Below, piece after piece: positions 1 to 7,329 of a DNA stretch of 20,490 nt (positions are counted from its first letter, which is position 1; each line of letters starts with the position of its first letter). The DNA is from an uncultured Bacilli bacterium. Lineage in GTDB: Bacteria; Bacillota_I; Bacilli_A; RF39; UBA660. Location of the stretch: NCBI GenBank assembly GCA_934155005.1, contig CAKPGR010000019.1:1-20490 (forward strand), given 5' to 3'. Position numbers and translations under genes: made by a program. The notes beneath the pieces were generated by a model. The model was not told the origin of the DNA. It did not search any database and was given only the letters and a program-made list of their open reading frames with translations.

Positions 1-27
1 CTTAATTAAATTTAAAACTTTCTTCAT
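1..27 (-). CDS. Start of a gene running off the left edge (partial)
   Basis: Only the first nine codons are visible, reading MKKVLNLIK. The ATG lies at 27-25 and is preceded by AAAGGATTAAGTGT, a plausible ribosome binding site. Upstream is a full copy of the repeated G-tract leader found before three phage-tip-like surface proteins in this window, so this gene may belong to the same regulated set. Its first residues differ from the MNKK start of those paralogues. No function can be assigned from nine residues. Confidence 0.55.
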
Positions 28-49
28 ACACTTAATCCTTTCAACACAC

Positions 50-119
50 AAAAAAAGAGGGTTTTATACCCCCCCCCGACTTTGAAATTTTTTTATCTCT
101 CAGTCAATATTATTATTTT
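50..119 (-). repeat. G-tract tandem-hairpin leader, copy 1
   Basis: Read on the minus strand this copy holds, in order, a conserved AATAATAATATTGACTGAG segment, hairpin P1 (UUGACU pairing with AGUCGG across a GA/AA internal loop and an inner GAGAU/AUUUC stem), a run of nine G (77-69), and a terminator-like stem P2 (GGGGGU, loop AUAAA, ACCCUC) followed by seven U. The first two G of the run belong to P1 and the last ones to P2. The U run ends about 22 bases before the start codon of the left-edge gene. Copies 2 and 4 are nearly identical; copy 3 keeps the architecture but not the upstream sequence. Confidence 0.8.
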
Positions 120-132
120 GTTTTACATACCT

Positions 133-161
133 ATTCTAACAAATTAAATCTGTTTTTTCAA
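133..161 (-). promoter_or_regulatory. Predicted sigma-A-type promoter for the left-edge gene
   Basis: The minus strand has TTGAAA (161-156), a 17-base spacer and TAGAAT (138-133). It lies between the HerA-like gene and leader copy 1, so it would transcribe the whole leader as a 5' untranslated region of about 100 bases. Confidence 0.6.
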
Positions 162-170
162 GTAGCTTAA

Positions 171-1913
171 TTATCTCCAACGATTAACAACATCACAATT
201 ACTACTAGATGGTTCTGGATTTGGTAAATCCATTCTAATGATTAAAGGTATCTTAAATGCTTTACCAAAAGCAACACAGTTTCCAGGTTGTAAACTTTTT
301 TGCATTTCAACTATTTCACTGCTAATATTAGGCAGCATTTTTTTTATATAATCTAAATCCCTAGGATGATTCATTTTAAATATTAAGAAACTACTACATT
401 GTGATATAACTGTTTCACTTATTTCGACTGGTCTTTGAGAGATTAAATTAAATATAAGTCCATATTTTCTACCTTCTTTAGCAACTCTCTCAAAAATATT
501 GTAACCAATTAAATAATTATCTATATCATTTTGAACATATCTATGAGCTTCTTCTAAGAAAATATGAAAAGGTATTGAAGCTCTAACTCTTAATTTTTTT
601 GTAAAATCAAATAACATTCTTGTCATTATCTTAGTTATAACTTTGGCTATACTATCATCAATATCTTCTAAATTAAAATTAACAATTTGAGCTTTTCCAC
701 CTTGATGTGATACTAATGTAGAAATATAACTTTCCAAATTAATATAATTTGGATAACTAAAATAAGTAGCATTATTACTAATAACAAGTGAATGCAATCT
801 AACTTTTAGAGTAATAGCTTCATTGTAAGCTTTTTCATTTCTAAGAAGTCCTTCTGAAATTAAAGTAAATTCTAATGCTTTTTCTAAATCTTCTAAGGTA
901 TAAAAATTAGTATTTTGAGGTTCATATTTATCATATTCATCATTAATAAAACTAGATATATATTTTGTAACTAAGATACTTTCTGTAAATTCTCCATCTT
1001 TATCAATTATAAAACATTCTCTAAATTTTCTAACATATCCAAGGCCTTGAACATTAGCCTCAGTATTAAATTCATTTGTTGAACAACTATTTAATATTGC
1101 GAAAATATCATTTCTTTTACTTGATGAAGTTTGATTTGTATATAAAATAGTCATTATAGCTTTAGCAATAATATGATTTTTAAAATTATTAGCTTGCTCA
1201 TTATTTTCACTAAAAATACTAACTAATTTAAGCATTCTCTCAATTATTGGAAGTTGTGAATGACTATCAGCACCAAGTAATAAAGCAAAATCATCCACTC
1301 CAAGTAACCAAATAGGAATTCTAAGTATCTCACCATCTGTATCATTCATATTAGTTGTATAATATTTAAAATGAAAATTAGGATTGATATTATTTAATCC
1401 CATAAATGCATTATGATATTCACCATATGCATCAAAAATAAAGAAATTAGATTTATATGGCAACAAATTAGGATTCATAAATACATTTTGAAGCATACGC
1501 GCTACACCATATGATTTACCTGATCCTGTATTACCAAAAACAGCCATATGATTACTAAATAAATCATTTATATCTACTCTAACATCAACATTATCATAAA
1601 GTGGAGATTTTCCTAAATATAAAGATGATGCTGTATTTTTACCAACTAATAAAGACATTTCTTCTTCTTTAATAAATCTTATTTTAGATTCCAAACTTGG
1701 TTTCATTATAACACCAGCAACAAATTTATCACCTATTATTTCACCTAAAAAGTTAATTCTTACTACGTCTCCATCAATATCTTCTACTTCACCTAAAATT
1801 TGCCTATTATTATCTTCAAAAATAACATGAAGATTCATAATATTTTTTTCTAATCTGCCACTTACTTTGACCTGTGCCTGATTGTTGCTTATAAAAATAA
1901 TTTGTTCAAACAT
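171..1913 (-). CDS. HerA-like ATPase (HAS-barrel plus FtsK/HerA-type ATPase domain)
   Basis: The 580-residue product looks like a member of the HerA/DUF87 group, hexameric ATP-driven DNA translocases. An N-terminal beta-rich HAS-barrel-like part (about 1-100) precedes the ATPase domain. Walker A is GNTGSGKS at 127-134, IFDAYGEY follows near 158-165, Walker B is IFLEEAH at 451-457, and SQRP at 492-495 matches the sensor region. I start at the ATG at 1913 because GGGG sits nine bases upstream; the in-frame TTG at 1922 directly abuts that GGGG. It follows ylxM by 12 bases, so it is probably the last gene of the ftsY operon. Archaeal HerA works with the NurA nuclease, but no nuclease partner is visible here, so its role is unknown. 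No terminator follows except the leader at 119-50. Confidence 0.85.
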   Translation of the reverse strand: MFEQIIFISNNQAQVKVSGRLEKNIMNLHVIFEDNNRQILGEVEDIDGDVVRINFLGEIIGDKFVAGVIMKPSLESKIRFIKEEEMSLLVGKNTASSLYLGKSPLYDNVDVRVDINDLFSNHMAVFGNTGSGKSYGVARMLQNVFMNPNLLPYKSNFFIFDAYGEYHNAFMGLNNINPNFHFKYYTTNMNDTDGEILRIPIWLLGVDDFALLLGADSHSQLPIIERMLKLVSIFSENNEQANNFKNHIIAKAIMTILYTNQTSSSKRNDIFAILNSCSTNEFNTEANVQGLGYVRKFRECFIIDKDGEFTESILVTKYISSFINDEYDKYEPQNTNFYTLEDLEKALEFTLISEGLLRNEKAYNEAITLKVRLHSLVISNNATYFSYPNYINLESYISTLVSHQGGKAQIVNFNLEDIDDSIAKVITKIMTRMLFDFTKKLRVRASIPFHIFLEEAHRYVQNDIDNYLIGYNIFERVAKEGRKYGLIFNLISQRPVEISETVISQCSSFLIFKMNHPRDLDYIKKMLPNISSEIVEMQKSLQPGNCVAFGKAFKIPLIIRMDLPNPEPSSSNCDVVNRWR

Positions 1914-1925
1914 ATTAATCAACCC

Positions 1926-2216
1926 CTATAAAATTTCTAAAATATCTTCTTTTATTTTTTCATCACAATTCTTTATTATATCTTTTATTCTTTCATTCTT
2001 TTTTAAAATACTTAATGTATTTTCATACTTATTTAATTTAGTTTCCGTTTCTTTTAATTGTTTATGTATAGCATTTCTAGAAACTTCATAATTCTCACTC
2101 ATTTCTGAAAGCGTTAAATTATTAAAATAATAATCTTCAAAATATTCTCTTTGTTTTTCTGTTAAAAGATCTCCATAAATATCATATAGACTAATTAAAT
2201 ATAATCTATCTTTCAT
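1926..2216 (-). CDS. ylxM: YlxM/p13-like DNA-binding protein
   Basis: The 96-residue protein matches the YlxM (UPF0122) family in size and in its helix-turn-helix region, with LTEKQREYFEDYY followed by LSEMSENYEVSRNAIHKQL (about 18-55), then a charged helical tail. YlxM genes normally sit beside ffh or ftsY of the signal recognition particle pathway. Here it is third in an operon that starts with ftsY, while ffh is not in the window. Its ATG overlaps the TGA of the preceding membrane-protein gene (ATGA), implying translational coupling. The family is thought to modulate SRP components, but its biochemical role is not settled. Confidence 0.85.
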   Translation of the reverse strand: MKDRLYLISLYDIYGDLLTEKQREYFEDYYFNNLTLSEMSENYEVSRNAIHKQLKETETKLNKYENTLSILKKNERIKDIIKNCDEKIKEDILEIL

Positions 2217-2452
2217 TTTAAAACCTCTAAAATAACATTTAATATCATAAATAAACCAAATCCTAAGTATACTGAAGTCATATATTTCTTTTGGTATATA
2301 GTATAATTATTATAAGAAAGCAAGAAAAGATCTAGTCCTAAAAAAAGATAAAATATTATCAAAAAATCATTAACAAAAATCGATAGTATTCCAAACATTA
2401 TAGATATTATTGTTAAAATAATTTGAGTATACATACTTATTTTTTTATTCAT
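2213..2452 (-). CDS. Small integral membrane protein, function unknown
   Basis: The 79-residue product is almost entirely hydrophobic, with about three predicted membrane spans (roughly 8-27, 29-46 and 59-77) separated by a short polar loop (NNYTIYQKKY). I do not recognise a family. Its start overlaps the end of ftsY by eight bases and its stop overlaps the ylxM start, so the three genes are probably co-translated. The position between the SRP receptor and YlxM suggests a membrane-related accessory role, but this is only context. Confidence 0.7.
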   Translation of the reverse strand: MNKKISMYTQIILTIISIMFGILSIFVNDFLIIFYLFLGLDLFLLSYNNYTIYQKKYMTSVYLGFGLFMILNVILEVLK

Positions 2453-3428
2453 TTAAATCATCTACTTCCTTAAATAATCCATAAATATATTTTTCTATAT
2501 CAAAAACTTTTAAATCATCTTTTCCTTCACCTAATCCAATATATTTTACTGGAATATGTGTCATATCTTTTATTGCTAAAACAATTCCACCTTTTGCTGT
2601 TCCATCTAATTTTGTTAAAATGATACCTGTTATATCTGTTATTTCTTTAAAACTTTTAGCTTGTGAAATGCCATTTTGACCTGTTGTTGCATCTATTACA
2701 AGTAATGTTTCATGTGGTGCTTCTTTTATTATCTTTCCTATTACTTTATTCATTTTTTCTAATTCATTCATTAAATTAGTTTTATTTTGAAGTCTTCCTG
2801 CTGTATCTATTAACACAACATCATAATTTTCATTTTTAGCTTTTGTAACACCATCAAATATAACACTTGAAGGATCAACATTTTCTTTGGAAACTACATC
2901 TATATTTAAACGATTTCCCCACTCATTTAATTGTTCAACAGCACCAGCTCTAAAAGTATCGCCAGCAACTAATAAAACTTTTTTTCCTTCGTTTTTAAGT
3001 TTATTTGCTATTTTACCTATAGAAGTTGTTTTACCAACACCATTAACACCAACAAATAATATTACTGTTGGGCCTTCTTTGGCAAAATTAATTTTATTTA
3101 CAATAATTTCATTTTGAACATATATTATAAACATTTCATCAACTATAATTTCTTTTAAATCATTAGGGGATGTTATGTTTTCATGTTTAACTCTTTCCTT
3201 TAATTTATCAACAAATTTAACTACTGTATTAACTCCAATATCAGCAGTAATTAATATATCTTCTAATTCTTCATAATATTTATCATCAATAATATTATGT
3301 TTCATTGTAAGTAGATTAAGTTTGCTTGTAAATTCTTTTCTTGTCTTTTCTAATCCTTTATCATAGCTCGCAACTTCATCTACTTCTTCTTTTTTTAAAA
3401 GTGTTTTAAATTTATCAAATATTCCCAT
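2445..3428 (-). CDS. ftsY: Signal recognition particle receptor FtsY
   Basis: FtsY is the membrane-associated SRP GTPase that receives ribosome-nascent chain complexes from Ffh and passes them to the Sec translocon. The 327-residue protein has a very short acidic/basic N-terminal tail, a helical N domain (about 25-110) and a complete G domain: GVNGVGKT at 127-134, DTFRAGA at 157-163, DTAGR at 208-212, TKLD at 272-275 and GLGE at 298-301. The long acidic A domain of enterobacterial FtsY is absent, as usual in Bacillota. The start follows AAGGTGAG with good spacing. A promoter about 17 bases upstream makes this the first gene of ftsY, membrane protein, ylxM and the HerA-like gene. Confidence 0.97.
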   Translation of the reverse strand: MGIFDKFKTLLKKEEVDEVASYDKGLEKTRKEFTSKLNLLTMKHNIIDDKYYEELEDILITADIGVNTVVKFVDKLKERVKHENITSPNDLKEIIVDEMFIIYVQNEIIVNKINFAKEGPTVILFVGVNGVGKTTSIGKIANKLKNEGKKVLLVAGDTFRAGAVEQLNEWGNRLNIDVVSKENVDPSSVIFDGVTKAKNENYDVVLIDTAGRLQNKTNLMNELEKMNKVIGKIIKEAPHETLLVIDATTGQNGISQAKSFKEITDITGIILTKLDGTAKGGIVLAIKDMTHIPVKYIGLGEGKDDLKVFDIEKYIYGLFKEVDDLNE

Positions 3429-3444
3429 ATTCTCACCTTATTTC

Positions 3445-3473
3445 ATTTTACACTAAATCACATCAAATTACAA
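3445..3473 (-). promoter_or_regulatory. Predicted ftsY operon promoter
   Basis: The minus strand has TTGTAA (3473-3468), a 17-base spacer and TAAAAT (3450-3445). Transcription would start about 10 bases before the ftsY start codon, leaving only the ribosome binding site as leader. Confidence 0.65.
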
Positions 3474-3480
3474 TAAAGTT

Positions 3481-3508
3481 AAAAAAACTCTGATATAAAT
3501 CAAAGTTA
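3481..3508 (-). terminator. Intrinsic terminator after the tip-like gene
   Basis: A nine-pair stem (AACTTTGAT, loop TTAT, ATCAGAGTT, one G-U pair) is followed by seven T on the minus strand. It begins within the stop codon of the preceding gene and separates it from the ftsY promoter. Confidence 0.8.
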
Positions 3509-4159
3509 TTTTGTTCTTTTCCACATGTATACAGCTATGTATGGTGGTAATGTTGTTTTACTATCTGTATTTCCATATAAACCAACACCCCTACCATTTT
3601 CTGATGTAATAGATGTTATAGCTGAATCTGAATTTGCTGTAGTTTGCCACCACTTTTCACTACTACTTGGCATTGTCCCAGCATCTGAAATGCGACCCTC
3701 AAAAAATATATTAGCTACTTTTCTTATATTAGCGCCTCCTCTAGCTGACAATGAATGACTATGGCTTGTACTTCCACCAGTTGAATTCACTGAATAACTA
3801 TTTCCAGCACCTATTAAAAATCTATCTTTTAAAGGTTCCCATGTTCCTCCTAAAAAGGTTGCCGGTGAAGTATTATTCATACTCATATATATACTACCAA
3901 TTGGATATATCTTGTTCAAATATTCTTTTGAAGTATTATTCTTTAAAGCATTTATTTCTGCTTTTAATTCATCATATTTATCAGCTATACTATATAACTC
4001 GTCTAATGAGTTTTGTAAAGTAGCATCACTTCCTAGGTTAGATCCTGTTGGAGCATTAACTGATACATCACTTGCATAAAATTTTGTCCCAGCATAAATT
4101 CCTATACTTCCAAATATTATTCCACCTATTATTATTCCTATTATTATTTTCTTATTCAT
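3506..4159 (-). CDS. Membrane-anchored protein with phage baseplate/tail-collar-like C-terminal domain
   Basis: The 217-residue product has an uncleaved-anchor-like hydrophobic segment (about 5-22), then a linker shared with two paralogues in this window (SVNAPTGSNLG, ATLQNSLDELY, ADKYDEL; about 27-65) that looks helical. From about 85 it resembles the C-terminal domain of phage baseplate gp10/collar proteins: YPIGSIYMS, GGTWEPLKDRFLIGAG, a HSH motif at 133-135, and a closing PPYIAVYMWKR. In phages such domains form trimeric receptor-binding tips. No other phage gene is near; ftsY and a tyrS operon flank it, so this looks like a host surface protein built on a phage-derived fold. It is preceded by a G-tract leader (4249-4182) and followed by a strong terminator. 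Its ligand is unknown. Confidence 0.75.
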   Translation of the reverse strand: MNKKIIIGIIIGGIIFGSIGIYAGTKFYASDVSVNAPTGSNLGSDATLQNSLDELYSIADKYDELKAEINALKNNTSKEYLNKIYPIGSIYMSMNNTSPATFLGGTWEPLKDRFLIGAGNSYSVNSTGGSTSHSHSLSARGGANIRKVANIFFEGRISDAGTMPSSSEKWWQTTANSDSAITSITSENGRGVGLYGNTDSKTTLPPYIAVYMWKRTK

Positions 4160-4181
4160 TTTTATCTACTCCTTTACATAC

Positions 4182-4249
4182 AAAAAAAGAAGGTTTGTAC
4201 CCCCCCCCGACTTTGAAATTTTTTTATCTCTCAGTCAATATTATTATTT
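4182..4249 (-). repeat. G-tract tandem-hairpin leader, copy 2
   Basis: On the minus strand this is nearly identical to copy 1 through TTGACTGAGAGAT, AAAGTC and a run of nine G (4208-4200). P1 pairs UUGACU with AGUCGG. The P2 stem is GGGGGU, loop ACAA, ACCUUC, followed by seven U. Compared with copy 1, two bases of the 3' strand differ, but pairing is kept through G-U pairs. After the U run come AAGGAGTAGATAAAA and the ATG of the tip-like gene. No separate terminator is visible for the lipoprotein gene upstream and no convincing promoter lies between them. Confidence 0.8.
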
Positions 4250-4273
4250 ATTTTATTGTATAAATTATTATTC

Positions 4274-4675
4274 TTAATCTATAGAATATTTAACACTATC
4301 TACCTTATTTAAATCAACATCAACATTTGTTCTAATCTCAGCCGCACTTCCAGCTTCTAATGATGTATTTAAATTTTTTGATAAACTAATTTTTTCATTT
4401 TCACCTTCATATAAAGTAAAATATACATTATTTATATACTTTGCTTCATTACCATTATTAATAATTTCAAAATATACAGTTGTTACATTAGAATCTTTAT
4501 CCTTAGAAATATTAAATACTTCAAACGATAAGTCATCTATTTTTTGATCATCTAAAACAATTGCATTATTAGGATCATTTGTATTTATCGGTTTATCTTC
4601 ATCTTTCTTTTTATTTCCACACCCTGTTACTAACGCCAAACAAAGTAGGCTAATTAAAAATATATTTCTTTTCAT
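4274..4675 (-). CDS. Small lipoprotein, FxLYD-like domain possible
   Basis: The 133-residue precursor has a lipoprotein signal peptide ending in the lipobox LVTGC, which puts the lipidated Cys at 19. A short Lys/Asp/Asn-rich tether follows. The rest (about 45-133) looks like one beta-sandwich domain (VYFEIINNGNEAKYINNV pattern), as in FxLYD-type or similar secreted domains; that assignment is tentative. It would sit on the outer face of the membrane. The gene starts 28 bases after tyrS with AGGTGAT as ribosome binding site and no terminator between them, so it is probably the third gene of the T-box-controlled operon. Its function is unknown. Confidence 0.8.
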   Translation of the reverse strand: MKRNIFLISLLCLALVTGCGNKKKDEDKPINTNDPNNAIVLDDQKIDDLSFEVFNISKDKDSNVTTVYFEIINNGNEAKYINNVYFTLYEGENEKISLSKNLNTSLEAGSAAEIRTNVDVDLNKVDSVKYSID

Positions 4676-4703
4676 ATTATCACCTATTTATATAATAACA
4701 TAT

Positions 4704-5927
4704 TTATTCAAAAATTCCTATAAAATATTTTTTCTTTCCTCTTCTTATTACAATTATTTTATTTTCAATAGCTATATCTTTATTGATTAAAAATTCTTCA
4801 TCAGTTATTTTATCTCCATTTATACTAATAGATCCTGCTTTTATAAACTCTCTAGCTTCTCTTTTACTACTAGCTATTTTATTTAAAACTAATGTATCTA
4901 AAAGATTATTTTCTTCCATTTTAAAGCTTGGAACATCTTTTAACCCTATTAAAATATCCTCAGATTTTAAATTTTTAATGTCACCTTTAAATAAAGATTC
5001 ACTAATAGAAACTGCTTTATTGTATTCATCTTCTCCATGTAAAAATGTAATAATTGATTTAGCTAATTCCTTTTGAGCTAATCTATACTCAGGATTTTTA
5101 AAATGTTCTTCTTCAATTTTTTCTATTTCTTCTTTTGTTAAGAAAGTATATATTTTTAAATAATCTATTACTTTTTCATCCTCAGCATTTATTAAAAACT
5201 GATATAATTCATAACTAGATGTTTTATTTTTATCAAGCCATAAAGCATTACCTTCTGATTTGCCAAATTTTTTACCTGTTGAATCAGTTACTAATGGCAT
5301 TGTAAAAGCGTAAGCTTCTTTACCCAATTTCTTTTTAATTAAATCAACACCTGCTGTTATATTCCCCCATTGATCAGATCCAGCAACTTGCATTGTACAA
5401 TTTTTAGTTTCATATAAATGTAAGAAATCCAAAGCCTGCATAATCATATAAGAAAATTCTGTATATGTTATACCAGTTTCTAATCTTCTTCTTATAATAT
5501 CTTTATCTAACATATAATTAATATTAAAATATTTTCCATAATCTCTCAAGAAATCTATAAAATTGATATCTTTTGACCAATCATAATTATTAACAACTTC
5601 AAATCCAAAAATCTCTTCTACTTGCTTTGTTAAACACTTAATATTGTGTTCTACTTCTTCAATCGTTTTCATTTCTCTTTCAGTTGTTGGCCTAGGATCC
5701 CCAATTCTTCCTGTTGCTCCACCTATTAAAAGGATTGGATTATGTCCAGCATCTTTAAGTCTTTTAGAAATTAAAAAGCTAGATAAATGTCCTATATGTA
5801 AAGAATCGGCAGTTGGATCAGTTCCAATGTAAAAAGTCATTCCACCTTCATTTAATTTTTCTTCTAAATCGGGACTAGTTACATCTTTAATAAGTCCTCT
5901 CCATTTTAATTCATCATATAATTTCAT
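4704..5927 (-). CDS. tyrS: Tyrosyl-tRNA synthetase
   Basis: TyrRS charges tRNA-Tyr with tyrosine. The 407-residue length is typical of the bacterial form. It shows the class I signatures HIGH at 44-47 and KFGKS at 220-224, the tyrosine/tRNA site region with QVAGSDQWGN near 180-189, and a C-terminal S4 RNA-binding domain (about 340-407). The start is set by AGGAGG five bases upstream of the ATG. That ATG overlaps the deoC stop (ATGA), so the two genes are translationally coupled. Control is probably by the T-box leader in front of deoC. Confidence 0.97.
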   Translation of the reverse strand: MKLYDELKWRGLIKDVTSPDLEEKLNEGGMTFYIGTDPTADSLHIGHLSSFLISKRLKDAGHNPILLIGGATGRIGDPRPTTEREMKTIEEVEHNIKCLTKQVEEIFGFEVVNNYDWSKDINFIDFLRDYGKYFNINYMLDKDIIRRRLETGITYTEFSYMIMQALDFLHLYETKNCTMQVAGSDQWGNITAGVDLIKKKLGKEAYAFTMPLVTDSTGKKFGKSEGNALWLDKNKTSSYELYQFLINAEDEKVIDYLKIYTFLTKEEIEKIEEEHFKNPEYRLAQKELAKSIITFLHGEDEYNKAVSISESLFKGDIKNLKSEDILIGLKDVPSFKMEENNLLDTLVLNKIASSKREAREFIKAGSISINGDKITDEEFLINKDIAIENKIIVIRRGKKKYFIGIFE

Positions 5928-6589
5928 AAATGCCTCCTATTTTCACAATCACAGTTTATAATTTCTACACCACTACTTGTTCCTATTCTAGTTACTCCTT
6001 TTTCTATTAAAGAAATAGCATCTTTTTTAGTTTTAATTCCACCACTAGCCTTAATTTCTAATATTTCATTTTTTTTACTATTTATAATATCTATGTCATT
6101 AAGACTTACACCACGTGTTCCATAACCTGTTGATGTTTTTATAAAATTAACAAATGTTTCATTACATATTTCTGTCATTTTTTCTATTTCTTCTTTATCT
6201 AAATAACAAGTTTCAATTATAACTTTCAAAGTTTTACCATCAATTGAATTTCTAACATCTTCTATTTCTGTTTTAACATATTCATAATCATGGTCTTTAA
6301 TAGCTCCTATATTAGCAACCATATCTATTTCAGTTGCTCCATTTTCGATAGCATCTATTGCTTCATATACTTTAACTTCTGTTGTATTTGCTCCAAGTGG
6401 AAAACCTACTACTGTTGCAACCTCAATATTTTCGTTTTTCAAAAGTAGACTAGCAAGCGGTACAAAATGTGGATTAACAACTACAGCAGCAAATTTATAA
6501 TTAATAGCTTCTTCACATAATTTTCTAATATCGCTTTCCTTAGCATCTGCTTTTAAATTTGTATGTTCTATATATTTATTTAATTCCAT
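5924..6589 (-). CDS. deoC: Deoxyribose-phosphate aldolase
   Basis: DeoC cleaves 2-deoxyribose 5-phosphate to acetaldehyde and glyceraldehyde 3-phosphate in deoxynucleoside catabolism. The 221-residue class I aldolase has the Schiff-base Lys151 in FIKTSTGY, Lys180 in IKASGGI, and Asp89 in EIDMV, the expected catalytic set. The C-terminal tail after GTSSGVEI is short and polar. AGGAGG lies just before the ATG. Unusually for this gene, it stands between a T-box leader and tyrS, not with other deoxynucleoside genes, and overlaps tyrS by four bases. It therefore seems to be under tRNA-sensing control along with the synthetase. Confidence 0.95.
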   Translation of the reverse strand: MELNKYIEHTNLKADAKESDIRKLCEEAINYKFAAVVVNPHFVPLASLLLKNENIEVATVVGFPLGANTTEVKVYEAIDAIENGATEIDMVANIGAIKDHDYEYVKTEIEDVRNSIDGKTLKVIIETCYLDKEEIEKMTEICNETFVNFIKTSTGYGTRGVSLNDIDIINSKKNEILEIKASGGIKTKKDAISLIEKGVTRIGTSSGVEIINCDCENRRHL

Positions 6590-6604
6590 AATAACCTCCT
6601 AATA

Positions 6605-6768
6605 TATAAAAAACCATTTAATTATAAGGACGAATTAATCCGCGGTACCACCTTATTTCATAAATGATTATGCTCTTTATTCTTAACGCGAAATAACGAT
6701 ACAACTCATAAACTGTAATTTTTTATTTAAACTTGGTTAATTTTCACCAACTATTAACTCTCTAATTA
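6605..6768 (-). promoter_or_regulatory. T-box riboswitch leader of deoC-tyrS
   Basis: The minus strand contains the T-box sequence AAGGTGGTACCGCGG (6654-6640), which binds the uncharged tRNA acceptor end, followed by CGTCCTT closing the antiterminator. Upstream are AGAGAG and GGTGAAA segments typical of Stem I. A TAC triplet at 6717-6715, followed by A, is the best candidate specifier codon and fits the downstream tyrS. A run GGTTTTTT (6615-6608) follows an A/T-rich stem made of ATTAATT and AATTAAAT and can serve as the terminator. The leader is short, and I did not fold Stem I fully. The assignment as a T-box is firm; tyrosine specificity is inferred. Confidence 0.88.
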
Positions 6769-6769
6769 C

Positions 6770-6798
6770 CATTTAAATAAATACTTTTATTTAATCAA
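6770..6798 (-). promoter_or_regulatory. Possible promoter of the T-box operon
   Basis: The minus strand has TTGATT (6798-6793) followed after 16-17 bases by TTAAAT/TAAATG (around 6776-6770). It would start transcription just ahead of Stem I. The -35 overlaps the stop codon of the small gene upstream, and the -10 is weak. Confidence 0.4.
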
Positions 6799-6986
6799 TG
6801 TTGTTTTTTTAATTCATCAATTTCATGATTTAATATTTCATCAAATTCACTATTTTTATTTTTTTTATCTTTTTTAAATTTACTTTTGTTATTTAATTCA
6901 CTACTTATATTTGTTTTTTCTACTCCTTGTACTTTAAAAAAATCAGAATTTACATTTAAAGTACCACTATTTAGATTGATTTTCAT
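6795..6986 (-). CDS. Small hydrophilic protein after rbfA, unknown
   Basis: The 63-residue product is Lys/Asn-rich, with a predicted disordered middle and a helical C-terminus (FDEILNHEIDELKKQ). I do not recognise it. The start codon overlaps the end of rbfA by 20 bases and is preceded by AAAGGAAATAAATA, a reasonable ribosome binding site, which favours a real, coupled gene. The T-box leader of the next operon begins just after its stop. truB, often found after rbfA, is not here. Confidence 0.55.
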   Translation of the reverse strand: MKINLNSGTLNVNSDFFKVQGVEKTNISSELNNKSKFKKDKKNKNSEFDEILNHEIDELKKQH

Positions 6987-7317
6987 TATTTATTTCCTTT
7001 AACTTGTCCTCTATTTTTTTACCATATTCAATTGATTCATCATATATAAATTCTAACTCTGGTATGTGTCTTATATCCATTCTATCAGTTAATTCATGTC
7101 TAATGAAACCTGATGCTTTATTCATTTCTTTTTTTATTTCTTCTCTTTTAGAATCATTTAAGCAAGTATAATATACTCTAGCATAACTTAAATCATTTGT
7201 AACTCTACATTCTGTTATTGTTACAAAACTTAAATCTTTATTTTTAACTTCTGATGCTAAAATATAGCTTATTTCTTTTTCCATCTGACTAGAAATTCTA
7301 TCAATTTTTATACTCAT
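6967..7317 (-). CDS. rbfA: Ribosome-binding factor A
   Basis: RbfA binds the 30S subunit and assists late maturation of 16S rRNA. The 116-residue protein covers the single KH-like fold: an N-terminal helix (KIDRISSQMEKEISYIL), VTITECRVTNDLSYARVYY in the middle and RHIPELEFIYDES near the end, all typical of the family. The ribosome binding site is AGAGGTGATTAG. rbfA normally follows infB directly. Here a phage-tip-like gene with its own promoter lies between, ending 12 bases before the rbfA start, so rbfA would be transcribed from that inserted promoter after the infB terminator. Confidence 0.94.
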   Translation of the reverse strand: MSIKIDRISSQMEKEISYILASEVKNKDLSFVTITECRVTNDLSYARVYYTCLNDSKREEIKKEMNKASGFIRHELTDRMDIRHIPELEFIYDESIEYGKKIEDKLKEINNENQSK

Positions 7318-7329
7318 CTAATCACCTCT

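Noticed and set aside
69..77. G-quadruplex in the G run
   Set aside because: A single run of 9-10 G per leader cannot form an ordinary four-run intramolecular quadruplex without slippage-type folding; duplex stems explain it better.
69..107. TTGACT in the leaders as an ordinary strong promoter -35
   Set aside because: At 17 bases the -10 would be CAAAGT (copies 1 and 2) or similar, only three of six consensus bases, and copy 3 lacks the element; kept only as an alternative to the P1 stem role.
171..1913. HerA-based phage defence system
   Set aside because: No Sir2, DUF4297, nuclease or other effector is adjacent; the neighbours are SRP genes.
1914..1922. TTG at 1922 as the start of the HerA-like gene
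   Set aside because: GGGG directly abuts it with no spacing; the ATG at 1913 has the right distance from the same site.
4072..4263. Plus-strand open frame across the leader and tip-gene start (and the similar one at 16443-16709)
   Set aside because: These are antisense to the conserved minus-strand anchor region, have no ribosome binding site, and exist twice only because the sense sequence is repeated.
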